Under the pieces are notes generated by a model, which was not told the DNA's origin, did not search any database, and worked only from the letters and a program-made list of their open reading frames with translations. From Polaribacter sp. HaHaR_3_91 (GTDB lineage: Bacteria > Bacteroidota > Bacteroidia > Flavobacteriales > Flavobacteriaceae): a stretch of DNA of 64,000 nucleotides. The position numbers were made by a program, and so were the translations under genes. The DNA is taken from assembly GCF_019278525.1 (NCBI RefSeq), contig NZ_CP058986.1, positions 2,204,001 to 2,268,000 of the forward strand, read 5' to 3'. This document shows, one piece after another, positions 7,054-15,264 of this stretch. How positions within the stretch are numbered: the stretch's first letter is position 1; every line of letters starts with the position of its first letter.

Positions 7054-7683
7054 TGTCATTACGAGGAAGTTCTGACGAAGTAATCTGTTTATTTTGAGTT
7101 ACACATTAAGAGATTGCTTCGTTCCTCGCAATGACAAATGGACTGTCATTACGAGGAGATAGATAGGACGAAGTAATCTGTTTGTTTTGAGTTACATATT
7201 ATGAGATTGCTTCGTAACCTCGCAATGACAAATGGACTGTCATTACGAGGACGATAGGACTAAGTACTCTGTTTGTTTTGAGTTACAAATTATGAGATTT
7301 CTTCCGTTCCTCGCAATGACAAATGGACTGTCATTACGAGGACGATAGGACTAAGTACTCTGTTTGTTTTGAGTTACACATTATCGGATTGCTTCGTTCC
7401 TCGCAATGACAAATGGACTGTCATTACGAGGACAATAGGACTAAGTACTCTGTTTATTTTGAGTAGCATATTATGGGATTGCTTCGTAACCTCGCAATGA
7501 CAAACGGACTGTCATTACGAGGACAATAGGACAAAGTAATCTGTTTATTTTGAGTAGCATATTATGGGATTGCTTCGTAACCTCGCAATGACAAACGGAC
7601 TGTCATTACGAGGACGACAGGACGAAGTAATTTGTTTGTTTTGAGTGATACATTAAGAGGTTGCTTCGTTCCTCGCAATGACG
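7054..7683. repeat. Palindromic repeat array, right block (7 units)
   Basis: Seven units of the same family as the left block have a period of about 90 bp, joined by a constant AAATGGACTG or AAACGGACTG linker. Each starts GTCATTACGAGGA and ends CCTCGCAATGAC. Units are highly similar, and neighbouring ones share private variants (for example CTAAGTACTC in three consecutive units), which points to growth by tandem duplication. The array ends about 10 bp before the stop codon of the radical SAM gene. Confidence 0.9.
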
Positions 7684-7692
7684 TTGAAAAAA

Positions 7693-9552
7693 CTACTCTT
7701 TCAAGCATTTTTCAATCAAATTACTTTCTAGAGTTATTCTAGGAACCTTAAAATCGAAATATTTGTGCAGCGGAATTTCAAATCCTTTGTGATTTAAGTA
7801 GTTGTTTAAAGCTGAATTTAAACCCTCGCTATATAAATGATGCTCTGCTCCTGTTGGATCTTCGTGATATAAATCGTTTTCTGCAAATCCTTTAAATTCT
7901 GGACCAATAATATTAATCTCAAATTCGTCTGGTTTTTTACCAACCGGACTGTGGCTTGTACACGCAAATTGATGCCAAAAAGCAGACTGAATGCAATTGT
8001 TGTAAAATAACTGACGTACCACTTCTAAAGAATCGATGGTTTCTTGCGCTGTTTCTGTAGGAAAACCAAACATTAAATAGGCATGTACCATAATGTTTTC
8101 ATCAGAAAAGGCTTTGGTTACCCTTGCAACTTGTCCGATGTCAACTCCTTTTTTCATTTTCTCTAACAATCTATCAGAGGCAACTTCTAATCCGCCAGTA
8201 ACCGCAATACAACCAGATTTAGATAATAATGCGCACAATTCTGCATTAAACGTTTTCTCGAAACGGATATTGGTCCACCAAGTAATGTACACTTTGCGTT
8301 CTAGCAACTTGTTTGCCAAGGCTCTTAACATTTTTGGTGGTGCAGCTTCGTCTACAAAATGGAAACCTGTAATTCCGGTTTCTGATATTATTTGTTCAAT
8401 TTTATCCACCAAATCATCGGCTGTGGTGTTTTGGTAATTGCTTATATAATCTAGATTTACATCACAAAAAGAACATTTTTTCCAGTAACAACCGTGAGAA
8501 ATGGTAAGTTTATTCCACTTTCCGTCAGACCACATTCTGTGCATCGGATTCATTACATCTAAAAAAGACAAATATTTTTCCGTTGGCAAACCAATATAAC
8601 TTGGCGCTGGTAAATTCTTATGATGAAATATCGTGTTGGGCAATTTATTTGCATACACAACTTCGTTATTTCTACAGATATAGGTTCTTTCTAGCTGCTC
8701 CTCGCCTATTTTTCCGTCTAAAAATTCTGTGATTCTTAACAACGGACCTTCGCCATCATCTAAAGTGATAAAATCTACAAAATCGAAAATTCTAGGATCC
8801 GACAAACGTCTTAATTCGGTGTTGCAATAACCGCCACCCATTCCTATTTTAATGTTCGGATAATTCTGTTTGATAAACTGCCCGCATCGCAACGTAGAAA
8901 ACAAATTACCAGGAAAAGGAACTGTAAAACAGATTAAATCGTACTTGTTTTCTTGTAATTCTTGGTCTAACAAATACAACATTTCGTCTTCTATCAGCGT
9001 CGTTTCAAACTGTAAACAGTCGTCTAACTCATCGAAACTAGAAGCTGCTCTACCAATTTGTTCGGCATAACGGGTAAACGAGAAAAACTCATCTACATTG
9101 GCGTTGATAAAATCGCCTAATTCTTCTACAAACAACGTGGCAATGTGTTTGGCTTTATCTAAGATTCCTAATTTTCCGAATTCGGTACTTAAATCTTTGT
9201 CTAATTTTATGCGTCGGTGTCCGTGTGGCAAATAATCTTTATGCACAATTTGATACGCTGCCGTAACTTCTTGCACACGCAAATAGTTCATTACAGAATC
9301 TACTTTATTAATGTATTCTTCCTTTTGTTGCCAAACCAAAGGCAATTCTTTACCACCTAGCATTTCTGCTTGTTTAAAAATAGCATCTATAAATTCTTTG
9401 GTAAACACTGCCGTAAACAACTCGATACTTAAATCTATTTGCGTTGTTGGCACCTCTTTAGAATCTAAAAATCCTTTAATGTAGGCGGTTGCAGGATACG
9501 CAGTATTTAACTGTGTAAATGGTGGAGTTACTAGAAGTGTGTTTACAGACAT
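7693..9552 (-). CDS. B12-binding domain radical SAM protein
   Basis: The start is placed at the ATG at 9552 (MSVNTLLVTPPF); a TTG six codons upstream is less likely. The protein has about 619 residues. The N-terminal region resembles a cobalamin-binding Rossmann domain (DLICFTVPFPGNLFSTLRCGQFIKQ and GGGYCNTELRRL). The radical SAM core follows with a [4Fe-4S] ligand set GCYWKKCSFCD, spaced CX4CX2C rather than CX3CX2C, then HFVDEAAPP and GGLEVASDRLLEKMKKG. The last third is a family-specific extension. Such proteins are methyltransferases or carbon-skeleton enzymes of diverse pathways. No pathway partner is adjacent, so the substrate is unknown. Confidence 0.85.
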   Translation of the reverse strand: MSVNTLLVTPPFTQLNTAYPATAYIKGFLDSKEVPTTQIDLSIELFTAVFTKEFIDAIFKQAEMLGGKELPLVWQQKEEYINKVDSVMNYLRVQEVTAAYQIVHKDYLPHGHRRIKLDKDLSTEFGKLGILDKAKHIATLFVEELGDFINANVDEFFSFTRYAEQIGRAASSFDELDDCLQFETTLIEDEMLYLLDQELQENKYDLICFTVPFPGNLFSTLRCGQFIKQNYPNIKIGMGGGYCNTELRRLSDPRIFDFVDFITLDDGEGPLLRITEFLDGKIGEEQLERTYICRNNEVVYANKLPNTIFHHKNLPAPSYIGLPTEKYLSFLDVMNPMHRMWSDGKWNKLTISHGCYWKKCSFCDVNLDYISNYQNTTADDLVDKIEQIISETGITGFHFVDEAAPPKMLRALANKLLERKVYITWWTNIRFEKTFNAELCALLSKSGCIAVTGGLEVASDRLLEKMKKGVDIGQVARVTKAFSDENIMVHAYLMFGFPTETAQETIDSLEVVRQLFYNNCIQSAFWHQFACTSHSPVGKKPDEFEINIIGPEFKGFAENDLYHEDPTGAEHHLYSEGLNSALNNYLNHKGFEIPLHKYFDFKVPRITLESNLIEKCLKE

Positions 9553-9681
9553 AAATAAAATAAAGTGCAAAGATACTACCTCATTTAGGAAAAGGGCAGA
9601 AAAGTTTTATTGGTTTTTCTTGATGGGAGATTTGGAATGGATTTTTTGGTTGATAAGTTGTTATAACCTGTTTTTTAACTT

Positions 9682-9713
9682 TTGATTTTTTTGAAGGGAA
9701 AAAGTTAAATTTG
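9682..9713 (+). promoter_or_regulatory. Bacteroidota-type promoter for the OLD-like ATPase gene
   Basis: TTG at 9682-9684 and TAAATTTG at 9706-9713 are separated by 21 bases, matching the flavobacterial consensus. The site lies 26 bases upstream of the ATG at 9740. Confidence 0.65.
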
Positions 9714-9739
9714 TTAACTGCACTTATGAAAATTAAAAA

Positions 9740-11548
9740 ATGATTTTAAACATATTAGACAACCAAAAAATATTAAAAGAAAAATTTGATTTAATTCTTC
9801 CAGATTTTACAGTTTTAACTGGAGAAAATGGTTCAGGAAAAACACAACTTTTGGAAAGTCTAAGAGATCAAATGTTTTACCAAGATAGATTTTACAATAT
9901 ACAAAATCAAAACCCTGAAGAAAATATTCAAATGACTTTTCCAATTACTGATAATAATGGAAAAGAATTTAACCATATTATTTACTCTTCTCCTGGTTTA
10001 ATGGATAATGAAAATGCTGTTTCACATCAAAAACCATTAATACAACAAATTCGTGAGCAATGGAACGTATTAATGCCGATAGCTAGGTCGTACAGTTTCA
10101 TAAAAGACAAAGAATTTGAGAACGAACAATTAGAATTACAAGCATTAAATAATGCAATCATCCAATTTGTAAGAAACTTAACAACTGACACTAAAAGGTT
10201 TTCAACTACTAACTTAAAAAAAGCAAATACACAACAACTTCAACAATTAAAAAAAATTAGTTCTAAAGCAAACAAGTCAATAGATGAACTTTATTATATA
10301 GATTTTTTAATTTTTTTTAATGCTCCAACACATCTTTTTTCTTCAGCTTTAGATTTATTGTTTCATCAATTTCATTTAAAACAAAAATATTATCAAAACT
10401 TAACAAATGGTGTCACACCTCCTTGGGAAGTTTTTAATCAAATCTTACTAAAAGCAAATTTTAAATATAAAGCCCAATATAGTCCTTCAAATAATGAAGA
10501 ATTACCACAGCCTGTAAAATTAATTGACAATGAAACAGGAATAGACAATGCAACTTTTCGTAGTTTATCTTCAGGAGAGAAAACAATAATGTCGTTAATT
10601 TTTGTTTTATATCACGCTTCAAGTAATGGTAAATTTCCTGAAGTTATTTTATTTGATGAACCTGATTCTCATTTACACCCTTCATTAACTCAACTATTCC
10701 TTTCAGTTATAAAGAAAATATTAGTAGAAGAACAAAATGTAAAAGTTATATTAACTACTCACTCACCTTCCACCATTGCTCTTTCCCCAGAAAAAGCAAT
10801 TTACAGAATGGATAGAAACTTAGGGTATCCTGTAAAAGAAAAGAGAAATATAGCAGTTCAAACATTAAGTAATGGTTTAGCTTCTCTAACTTTTGAAGAT
10901 GGAAATTTTGGAATTAGTTATAATTTGAAAAGAACTAATAAGCATATACTTTTCACTGAAGGAATAACTGATAAAATCATTATTGAACTTGCTTGGAAAA
11001 AACTTTATCCTAATGAAGAAATACCTTTTTTGATTCAAGACTCTTTTTCTGCAAGTTTTTTAGGATCCTTATTTAATCAAGGAGACCAAAAACCTGATGG
11101 ATTATTTATACAGTTTCCTGAAAAAAAATTAATAGCACTATTTGATTTTGATTCTGCTGGATATAGTAATTGGAATAGAAAGAAAAAATTTCCAATATTA
11201 GAAGAAAACAATCCTAGAAAATGCTTAATTAGAACAAATGGAGCAAATGCTTTTTTAATATTACTACCTGCATCAGAACAAGAACCTATTAAAGATTTAG
11301 TAATCAAAAATAAGAATGAAACTTTTGAAGATAAATCAAATTTAACAATCGAATCTTTATTTTTAAATGCTCCTAATTTTAAGGAAACTTATTTTGAAAA
11401 AGTATCTGTAATTGGAGGTGGTAGTCTCTTTTTATTCAAAAAAGATAAAAGAAAATTTGCATTGAAACTTGAGTCATTAGAACCAAGTTATTTTATTGAA
11501 TTCATTCCATTATTTGAACAAATAAAAAGAATAATAAAAACTACATAA
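9740..11548 (+). CDS. OLD-like ABC ATPase with C-terminal TOPRIM-like nuclease domain
   Basis: This 602-residue protein has an ATPase domain (about 1-370) with Walker A TGENGSGKT, signature LSSGEKT, Walker B VILFDEPDSHLHP and switch His in LTTHSPST. The C-terminal part has TOPRIM-like motifs: ILFTEGITDKIII (conserved Glu) and LIALFDFDSAG (metal-binding DxD). This order matches class 1 OLD nucleases, which often act in phage defence. Fused PARIS-type ATPase/TOPRIM proteins are an alternative. It has its own promoter and is followed 51 bp later by a gene for a secreted protein. The block is more AT-rich than the genes around it, in keeping with acquisition. A defence role is an inference. Confidence 0.78.
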   Translation: MILNILDNQKILKEKFDLILPDFTVLTGENGSGKTQLLESLRDQMFYQDRFYNIQNQNPEENIQMTFPITDNNGKEFNHIIYSSPGLMDNENAVSHQKPLIQQIREQWNVLMPIARSYSFIKDKEFENEQLELQALNNAIIQFVRNLTTDTKRFSTTNLKKANTQQLQQLKKISSKANKSIDELYYIDFLIFFNAPTHLFSSALDLLFHQFHLKQKYYQNLTNGVTPPWEVFNQILLKANFKYKAQYSPSNNEELPQPVKLIDNETGIDNATFRSLSSGEKTIMSLIFVLYHASSNGKFPEVILFDEPDSHLHPSLTQLFLSVIKKILVEEQNVKVILTTHSPSTIALSPEKAIYRMDRNLGYPVKEKRNIAVQTLSNGLASLTFEDGNFGISYNLKRTNKHILFTEGITDKIIIELAWKKLYPNEEIPFLIQDSFSASFLGSLFNQGDQKPDGLFIQFPEKKLIALFDFDSAGYSNWNRKKKFPILEENNPRKCLIRTNGANAFLILLPASEQEPIKDLVIKNKNETFEDKSNLTIESLFLNAPNFKETYFEKVSVIGGGSLFLFKKDKRKFALKLESLEPSYFIEFIPLFEQIKRIIKTT

Positions 11549-11599
11549 AAAAGCCTTAATTACTTTAAATTCTAATAAAAAAAAGTAAATTATATAACA

Positions 11600-12208
11600 A
11601 TGAAAAAAACAAAAATATTATTTATTATAGTTTTATTTCAAATCTCACAAATGTTCGCAGAACAAATTACTATTTACAAAGGAGAGGCATATCATTTCAA
11701 TGAGATATTAAGCGCAATGGTAAAAACTGAGTTTTCTATTAAATACGACACAGAAGATAAAATTTATTATTTTTTTTCTTCTGATTTCATGAAAAAAGGT
11801 TGGATAATATTGAAAGAGGAACAACTAAACCAGTTTAGGTTAACACTTGAAAAATTTAACGATTGGGAAGCTATAGCTATTAAAAATAAAGTTGAATTAG
11901 AGAAAGAATTTCCAAACTCAGAATTAAATTGTAAAGTATCTTGGTATTATGTTAATGACTGGTATCACAGTACAGGTACAAAAATGAATTTTAAATTTTT
12001 CTCACAATCAAAAACAAGGCATCAATTTATCATCTCTTCAAATCTAGTAACTTCTAATTCAAATCAATTTATAGAATACAAATTAGAAACATTTTACCTA
12101 GACAAAAATCAAGTTAATTTATTTATAAACGGAATTTCTTTATCTTCAATTGAACAGGCTAAAAAAAAGGCCCAAAATAATATTGAAGCTAAGAAATTAT
12201 TCAACTAA
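11600..12208 (+). CDS. Secreted protein of unknown function
   Basis: This 202-residue protein has an N-terminal signal peptide (KKTKILFIIVLFQISQMFAE, cleavage near residue 20). The mature part is predicted to mix beta strands and helices (GWIILKEEQLNQFRLTLEKFNDWEAIAIKNKVELEKEF) and has no family I recognise. It follows the OLD-like gene closely on the same strand and shares its very low GC content, so they may have arrived together. An exported protein is an unusual partner for a cytosolic nuclease, so the link may only be positional. Confidence 0.6.
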   Translation: MKKTKILFIIVLFQISQMFAEQITIYKGEAYHFNEILSAMVKTEFSIKYDTEDKIYYFFSSDFMKKGWIILKEEQLNQFRLTLEKFNDWEAIAIKNKVELEKEFPNSELNCKVSWYYVNDWYHSTGTKMNFKFFSQSKTRHQFIISSNLVTSNSNQFIEYKLETFYLDKNQVNLFINGISLSSIEQAKKKAQNNIEAKKLFN

Positions 12209-12272
12209 ATAGTAAACACCTTATATCTTTATCAGTGTTAGATGTTTAACTCTATTAGAAAATACTCAAACC

Positions 12273-12992
12273 TTGCCACTAACCATAAAAGAACCAAGAA
12301 TAAAATGTTACAAATGCATGCGATCTCTAAGCACGTGTATTTGCAAATACATTAGTTCTTTGCAGAACAAGACGCGTTTTATTATTTTGATGCACCCAAA
12401 GGAGTACAAAAAAGAAAAAAAAGGAACGGGATTTATGACGCATCTTCAACTTGAAAATTCAGAAATCATCGTTGGTGTCGATTTTACGAATCATAAACGT
12501 ATCAATGAGATACTTACAGAAGAAAATAGTACCTCATTTTTATTATATCCTGGCAAGGACAGTTTTAATTTATCGACAAGAAAAAATACAGAAATACAAA
12601 CGGTTATAGGAAATAATGCAAACATTTTTATTCTAGATGGCACATGGCCTTGCGCCCGAAAAATGTTGAAACTGAGCACCAACTTGCAAGCCTTAAAAAG
12701 AGTAAGTTTTGACAACAAGATAATATCAAAATTTATTATAAAACAGCAGCCAGATCCTCTTTGTTTAAGTACTATTGAGTCGGTATATACGGTCTTAAAT
12801 TTATTAAAGAAAGCCGAATTAGAAAAATGCGATACGAAAGACTTTTTAATTCCTTTTGAAAAAATGATAGCCTATCAACTAGAATATACGCTAGACCCAA
12901 CTCATAAAAACTATTGCGCTACAGAAAACAGTACAGAAATTTCTAAGAATCTGTATAAAAAACCAACAGAAAGACGTGTTATTTTTGAATAG
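12273..12992 (+). CDS. DTW-domain tRNA-uridine aminocarboxypropyltransferase
   Basis: This 239-residue protein matches the DTW (TapT/YfiP) family, which adds the 3-amino-3-carboxypropyl group of acp3U to tRNA from S-adenosylmethionine. Visible features are an N-terminal Cys set CYKCMRSLSTCIC (probable metal site), the LMHPKEYKKEKKGTG segment and the signature ILDGTWPCARKML. The Cys motif lies before the first in-frame ATG, so translation must begin at a non-ATG codon; TTG at 12273 is the best candidate. It stands alone, with no shared operon evident. Confidence 0.85.
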   Translation: MPLTIKEPRIKCYKCMRSLSTCICKYISSLQNKTRFIILMHPKEYKKEKKGTGFMTHLQLENSEIIVGVDFTNHKRINEILTEENSTSFLLYPGKDSFNLSTRKNTEIQTVIGNNANIFILDGTWPCARKMLKLSTNLQALKRVSFDNKIISKFIIKQQPDPLCLSTIESVYTVLNLLKKAELEKCDTKDFLIPFEKMIAYQLEYTLDPTHKNYCATENSTEISKNLYKKPTERRVIFE

Positions 12993-13185
12993 CAATAAAT
13001 AGATTTATAGTATCGATACCATTTTATACGCTGCTAGATATTTTCTTTGTTAAAACTTCCTTAAGACTATTGATCCTTGTGGTTTTTTAACTGAAAAACC
13101 TTAAATTCGTTAATGCTTGCGCTTCATTAGTGAAACGATTTTATAGCACCTCACGGATTACATCACATTATTAAGATATCTTAAA

Positions 13186-13791
13186 ATGGCATCAAAAAAA
13201 AGTATCCTATTCATCATGGCAATAGCCATTATTTCGTTGCAATCTTGTCAAAAACAGACTTCCACTTTTAAAAACTACGACGATTTTAAAACCATTAACG
13301 CAGACTTTATAGTAAACAGTAAAGCTGTTGTAAATGGCGAGTTGTTAGCCGCTTACAAATGCGAAGAAAAAGTAAAAGATGTAGAAAATTCCATCCCTTT
13401 ATCTTGGACTAATGTACCAGAAGGCACAAAATCATTAGCGGTTGTAATGTATCATTATCCTAAAAAAAATAATATTGATGAAGTAAACTCGTACTTACTT
13501 TTATGGAACATTGATCCATCGGTAACTTCTATTCCTTACAAAATGGCCAACAACCCCAATTGGGCAATGGGAGCAAATAAAGACGGAACCGCAATTTCTT
13601 ACACTTCGCCTTGTTCTCGAGGCCCAGGAAAACACACCTATAACATTGCGTTATTTGCGTTAAAAGAACCTTTAAAATCGCTTCCTAAAAAGAGTTCTGT
13701 ACTTGTAAATTACACTACATTTATGGAAGCCATTTCTAAAGTTGAAGTGCTAGACAGAACAAGCTTAACATTTACAGATTTAAACGAATAA
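13186..13791 (+). CDS. YbhB/YbcL-like PEBP family lipoprotein
   Basis: This 201-residue protein has a lipoprotein signal ending ISLQSC (Cys about residue 21). The mature part has the phosphatidylethanolamine-binding/Raf kinase inhibitor-like fold: IPLSWTNVPEGTKSLAVVMY near the anion pocket and SPCSRGPGKHTYNIALFAL near the end. The cellular role of bacterial PEBP proteins is poorly defined. The next gene, a peroxiredoxin, starts 8 bp later, and a thioredoxin gene follows, so the three may be co-transcribed. Confidence 0.82.
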   Translation: MASKKSILFIMAIAIISLQSCQKQTSTFKNYDDFKTINADFIVNSKAVVNGELLAAYKCEEKVKDVENSIPLSWTNVPEGTKSLAVVMYHYPKKNNIDEVNSYLLLWNIDPSVTSIPYKMANNPNWAMGANKDGTAISYTSPCSRGPGKHTYNIALFALKEPLKSLPKKSSVLVNYTTFMEAISKVEVLDRTSLTFTDLNE

Positions 13792-13798
13792 TATAAAA

Positions 13799-14449
13799 AT
13801 GAAAACTTTAAGAGAACAAACAGATGCTAAAATAGCAGCAGGACGAAATGCAAAACCAGACTTTATGAAAGGTGTTGATGACGTTATTGAGAAAGCAAAA
13901 GCTTTTGAAGAAGGAAAAAATGCACTTAAAATCGGAGAAAAAGCACCCAATTTTGAGTTGCCAAACGCTGAAGGAAAAATGATATCCTTAGATATAATAT
14001 TAAAAAATGGCCCCGTTGTAATTACATTTTATCGTGGAGATTGGTGTCCGTATTGCAACTTACAATTAAGAGCATTACAAGCTAGATTACCCGAAATTCA
14101 TAAACTTGGCGCAAGCTTGGTTGCTATTAGTCCGCAAGTACCAGACGGTTCCTTAACCAAAAGTGAAATTAGCGAAATGGATTTTACGGTATTATCCGAC
14201 CAAGATGCAAAAGTAGCTACAACATATGGTGTTGCTTGGAAAGTGCCAGAATTTTTAGCAGAACACATGCGTGCAGACCGAGGTTTAGATTTAGATAAAG
14301 TAAATAACGGAGATGGAAGTATATTGCCTATTCCTGCTACTTTTATTTTAGGAAAAGATGGCGTTGTTACTTGGAACTATGTAAATGTAGATTACAGAAC
14401 ACGTTCTGAACCAGAAGAAATTATTGAAGCTTTAAAAAAGCTGTCTTAA
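13799..14449 (+). CDS. Peroxiredoxin-like (AhpC/TSA) protein
   Basis: This 216-residue thioredoxin-fold protein lacks a signal peptide, so it is cytoplasmic. An N-terminal helical extension (about 1-45) precedes the AhpC/TSA domain (KIGEKAPNFELPNAEG onward). The motif FYRGDWCPYCNLQLRAL carries a CxxC pair, as in the peroxiredoxin-like_2 group, rather than a lone peroxidatic Cys. It probably reduces peroxides or acts as a disulfide reductase. It lies 8 bp after the PEBP gene and 36 bp before a thioredoxin gene, forming a redox cluster. Confidence 0.85.
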   Translation: MKTLREQTDAKIAAGRNAKPDFMKGVDDVIEKAKAFEEGKNALKIGEKAPNFELPNAEGKMISLDIILKNGPVVITFYRGDWCPYCNLQLRALQARLPEIHKLGASLVAISPQVPDGSLTKSEISEMDFTVLSDQDAKVATTYGVAWKVPEFLAEHMRADRGLDLDKVNNGDGSILPIPATFILGKDGVVTWNYVNVDYRTRSEPEEIIEALKKLS

Positions 14450-14485
14450 ATTATTTATATTTGAATATCACTTTAAAAACAATCC

Positions 14486-15010
14486 ATGAAAATTAAAATT
14501 ATTACCCTTTTTATCACCGCTTTATTAGCTATTAATTTACAAACATCAGCACAAGAAAGTACAGATGTTCTATTAAAAAATGCACAAGAAATCGCTAAAA
14601 AAGAAGGAAAAGCTATCTTTATAAAGTTTGAATCTTCTTGGTGTGGTTGGTGTCATAAAATGACCAAAGACATGAAAGCAGAAACCACAAAAAAGTTCTT
14701 TAATGATAATTATGTAATGGTGCCTGTTGTGGTTAAAGAATCTAAAGATAAAAAACATTTAGAAAACCCAGGTTCAGATCAATTATTAAAGCAATACAAT
14801 GGCGATACAGCAGGTTTGCCTTTTTGGGTTATTTTAGATGCAGACTTAAAGGTAATTACCAATTCTTATGATGTGAATGGTAATAATTTAGGTGCTCCAG
14901 GAAGTGCAGCAGAAGTAACAGTATTTATTGAAAAAATAAAGAAATCTGCCAAAAAAGTTACGGAAAACGATATTGAAAACATTACAAATCAATTTGTAAT
15001 GAAAAAATAA
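14486..15010 (+). CDS. Periplasmic thioredoxin-family protein
   Basis: This 174-residue protein has a signal peptide (KIKIITLFITALLAINLQTSAQ) and a thioredoxin-like domain with the active site ESSWCGWCHKMTKDM, typical of the DUF255/thioredoxin_7 group, and the cis-Pro region GLPFWVILDADLKV. It probably acts as a periplasmic disulfide reductase or isomerase. It follows the PEBP and peroxiredoxin genes and precedes a clear terminator, so it is likely the last gene of that unit. Confidence 0.85.
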   Translation: MKIKIITLFITALLAINLQTSAQESTDVLLKNAQEIAKKEGKAIFIKFESSWCGWCHKMTKDMKAETTKKFFNDNYVMVPVVVKESKDKKHLENPGSDQLLKQYNGDTAGLPFWVILDADLKVITNSYDVNGNNLGAPGSAAEVTVFIEKIKKSAKKVTENDIENITNQFVMKK

Positions 15011-15044
15011 AAACAGATACAACACAGTTATAGTACAAAATAGG

Positions 15045-15076
15045 CATCCAACATTTTAGATAATGTTGGATGTTTT
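15045..15076 (+). terminator. Rho-independent terminator after redox cluster
   Basis: An 11-bp perfect stem CATCCAACATT (15045-15055) with AATGTTGGATG (15062-15072), a 6-base loop and a following TTTT. It lies 35 bp after the thioredoxin stop codon. Confidence 0.8.
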
Positions 15077-15264
15077 CTGTTAAATCCCTTTTCTGTTTTC
15101 AGTAAAACAAACTCTACAAAATATTTTACAGTATAAAAGTTTTACTATAAATTTAAAAATTAAAAGATATTAGGTTTTTCAAATAATAAATACCCTATTT
15201 TTTAAAATTTAAAAACGAAATTTAAAAAGACTAAAACAGTTTTTGTTTCCTTAAAATAGTAAGA

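Noticed and set aside
7054..7683. Second possible CRISPR array
   Set aside because: Period of about 90 bp is nearly all repeat with conserved linkers of about 10 bp, so there are no unique spacers.
9740..11548. PARIS (AriA-AriB) anti-phage system
   Set aside because: The single-chain ATPase-TOPRIM order equally fits class 1 OLD, and the adjacent gene encodes a secreted protein and not an AriB-like effector, so only the broader OLD-like call is made.
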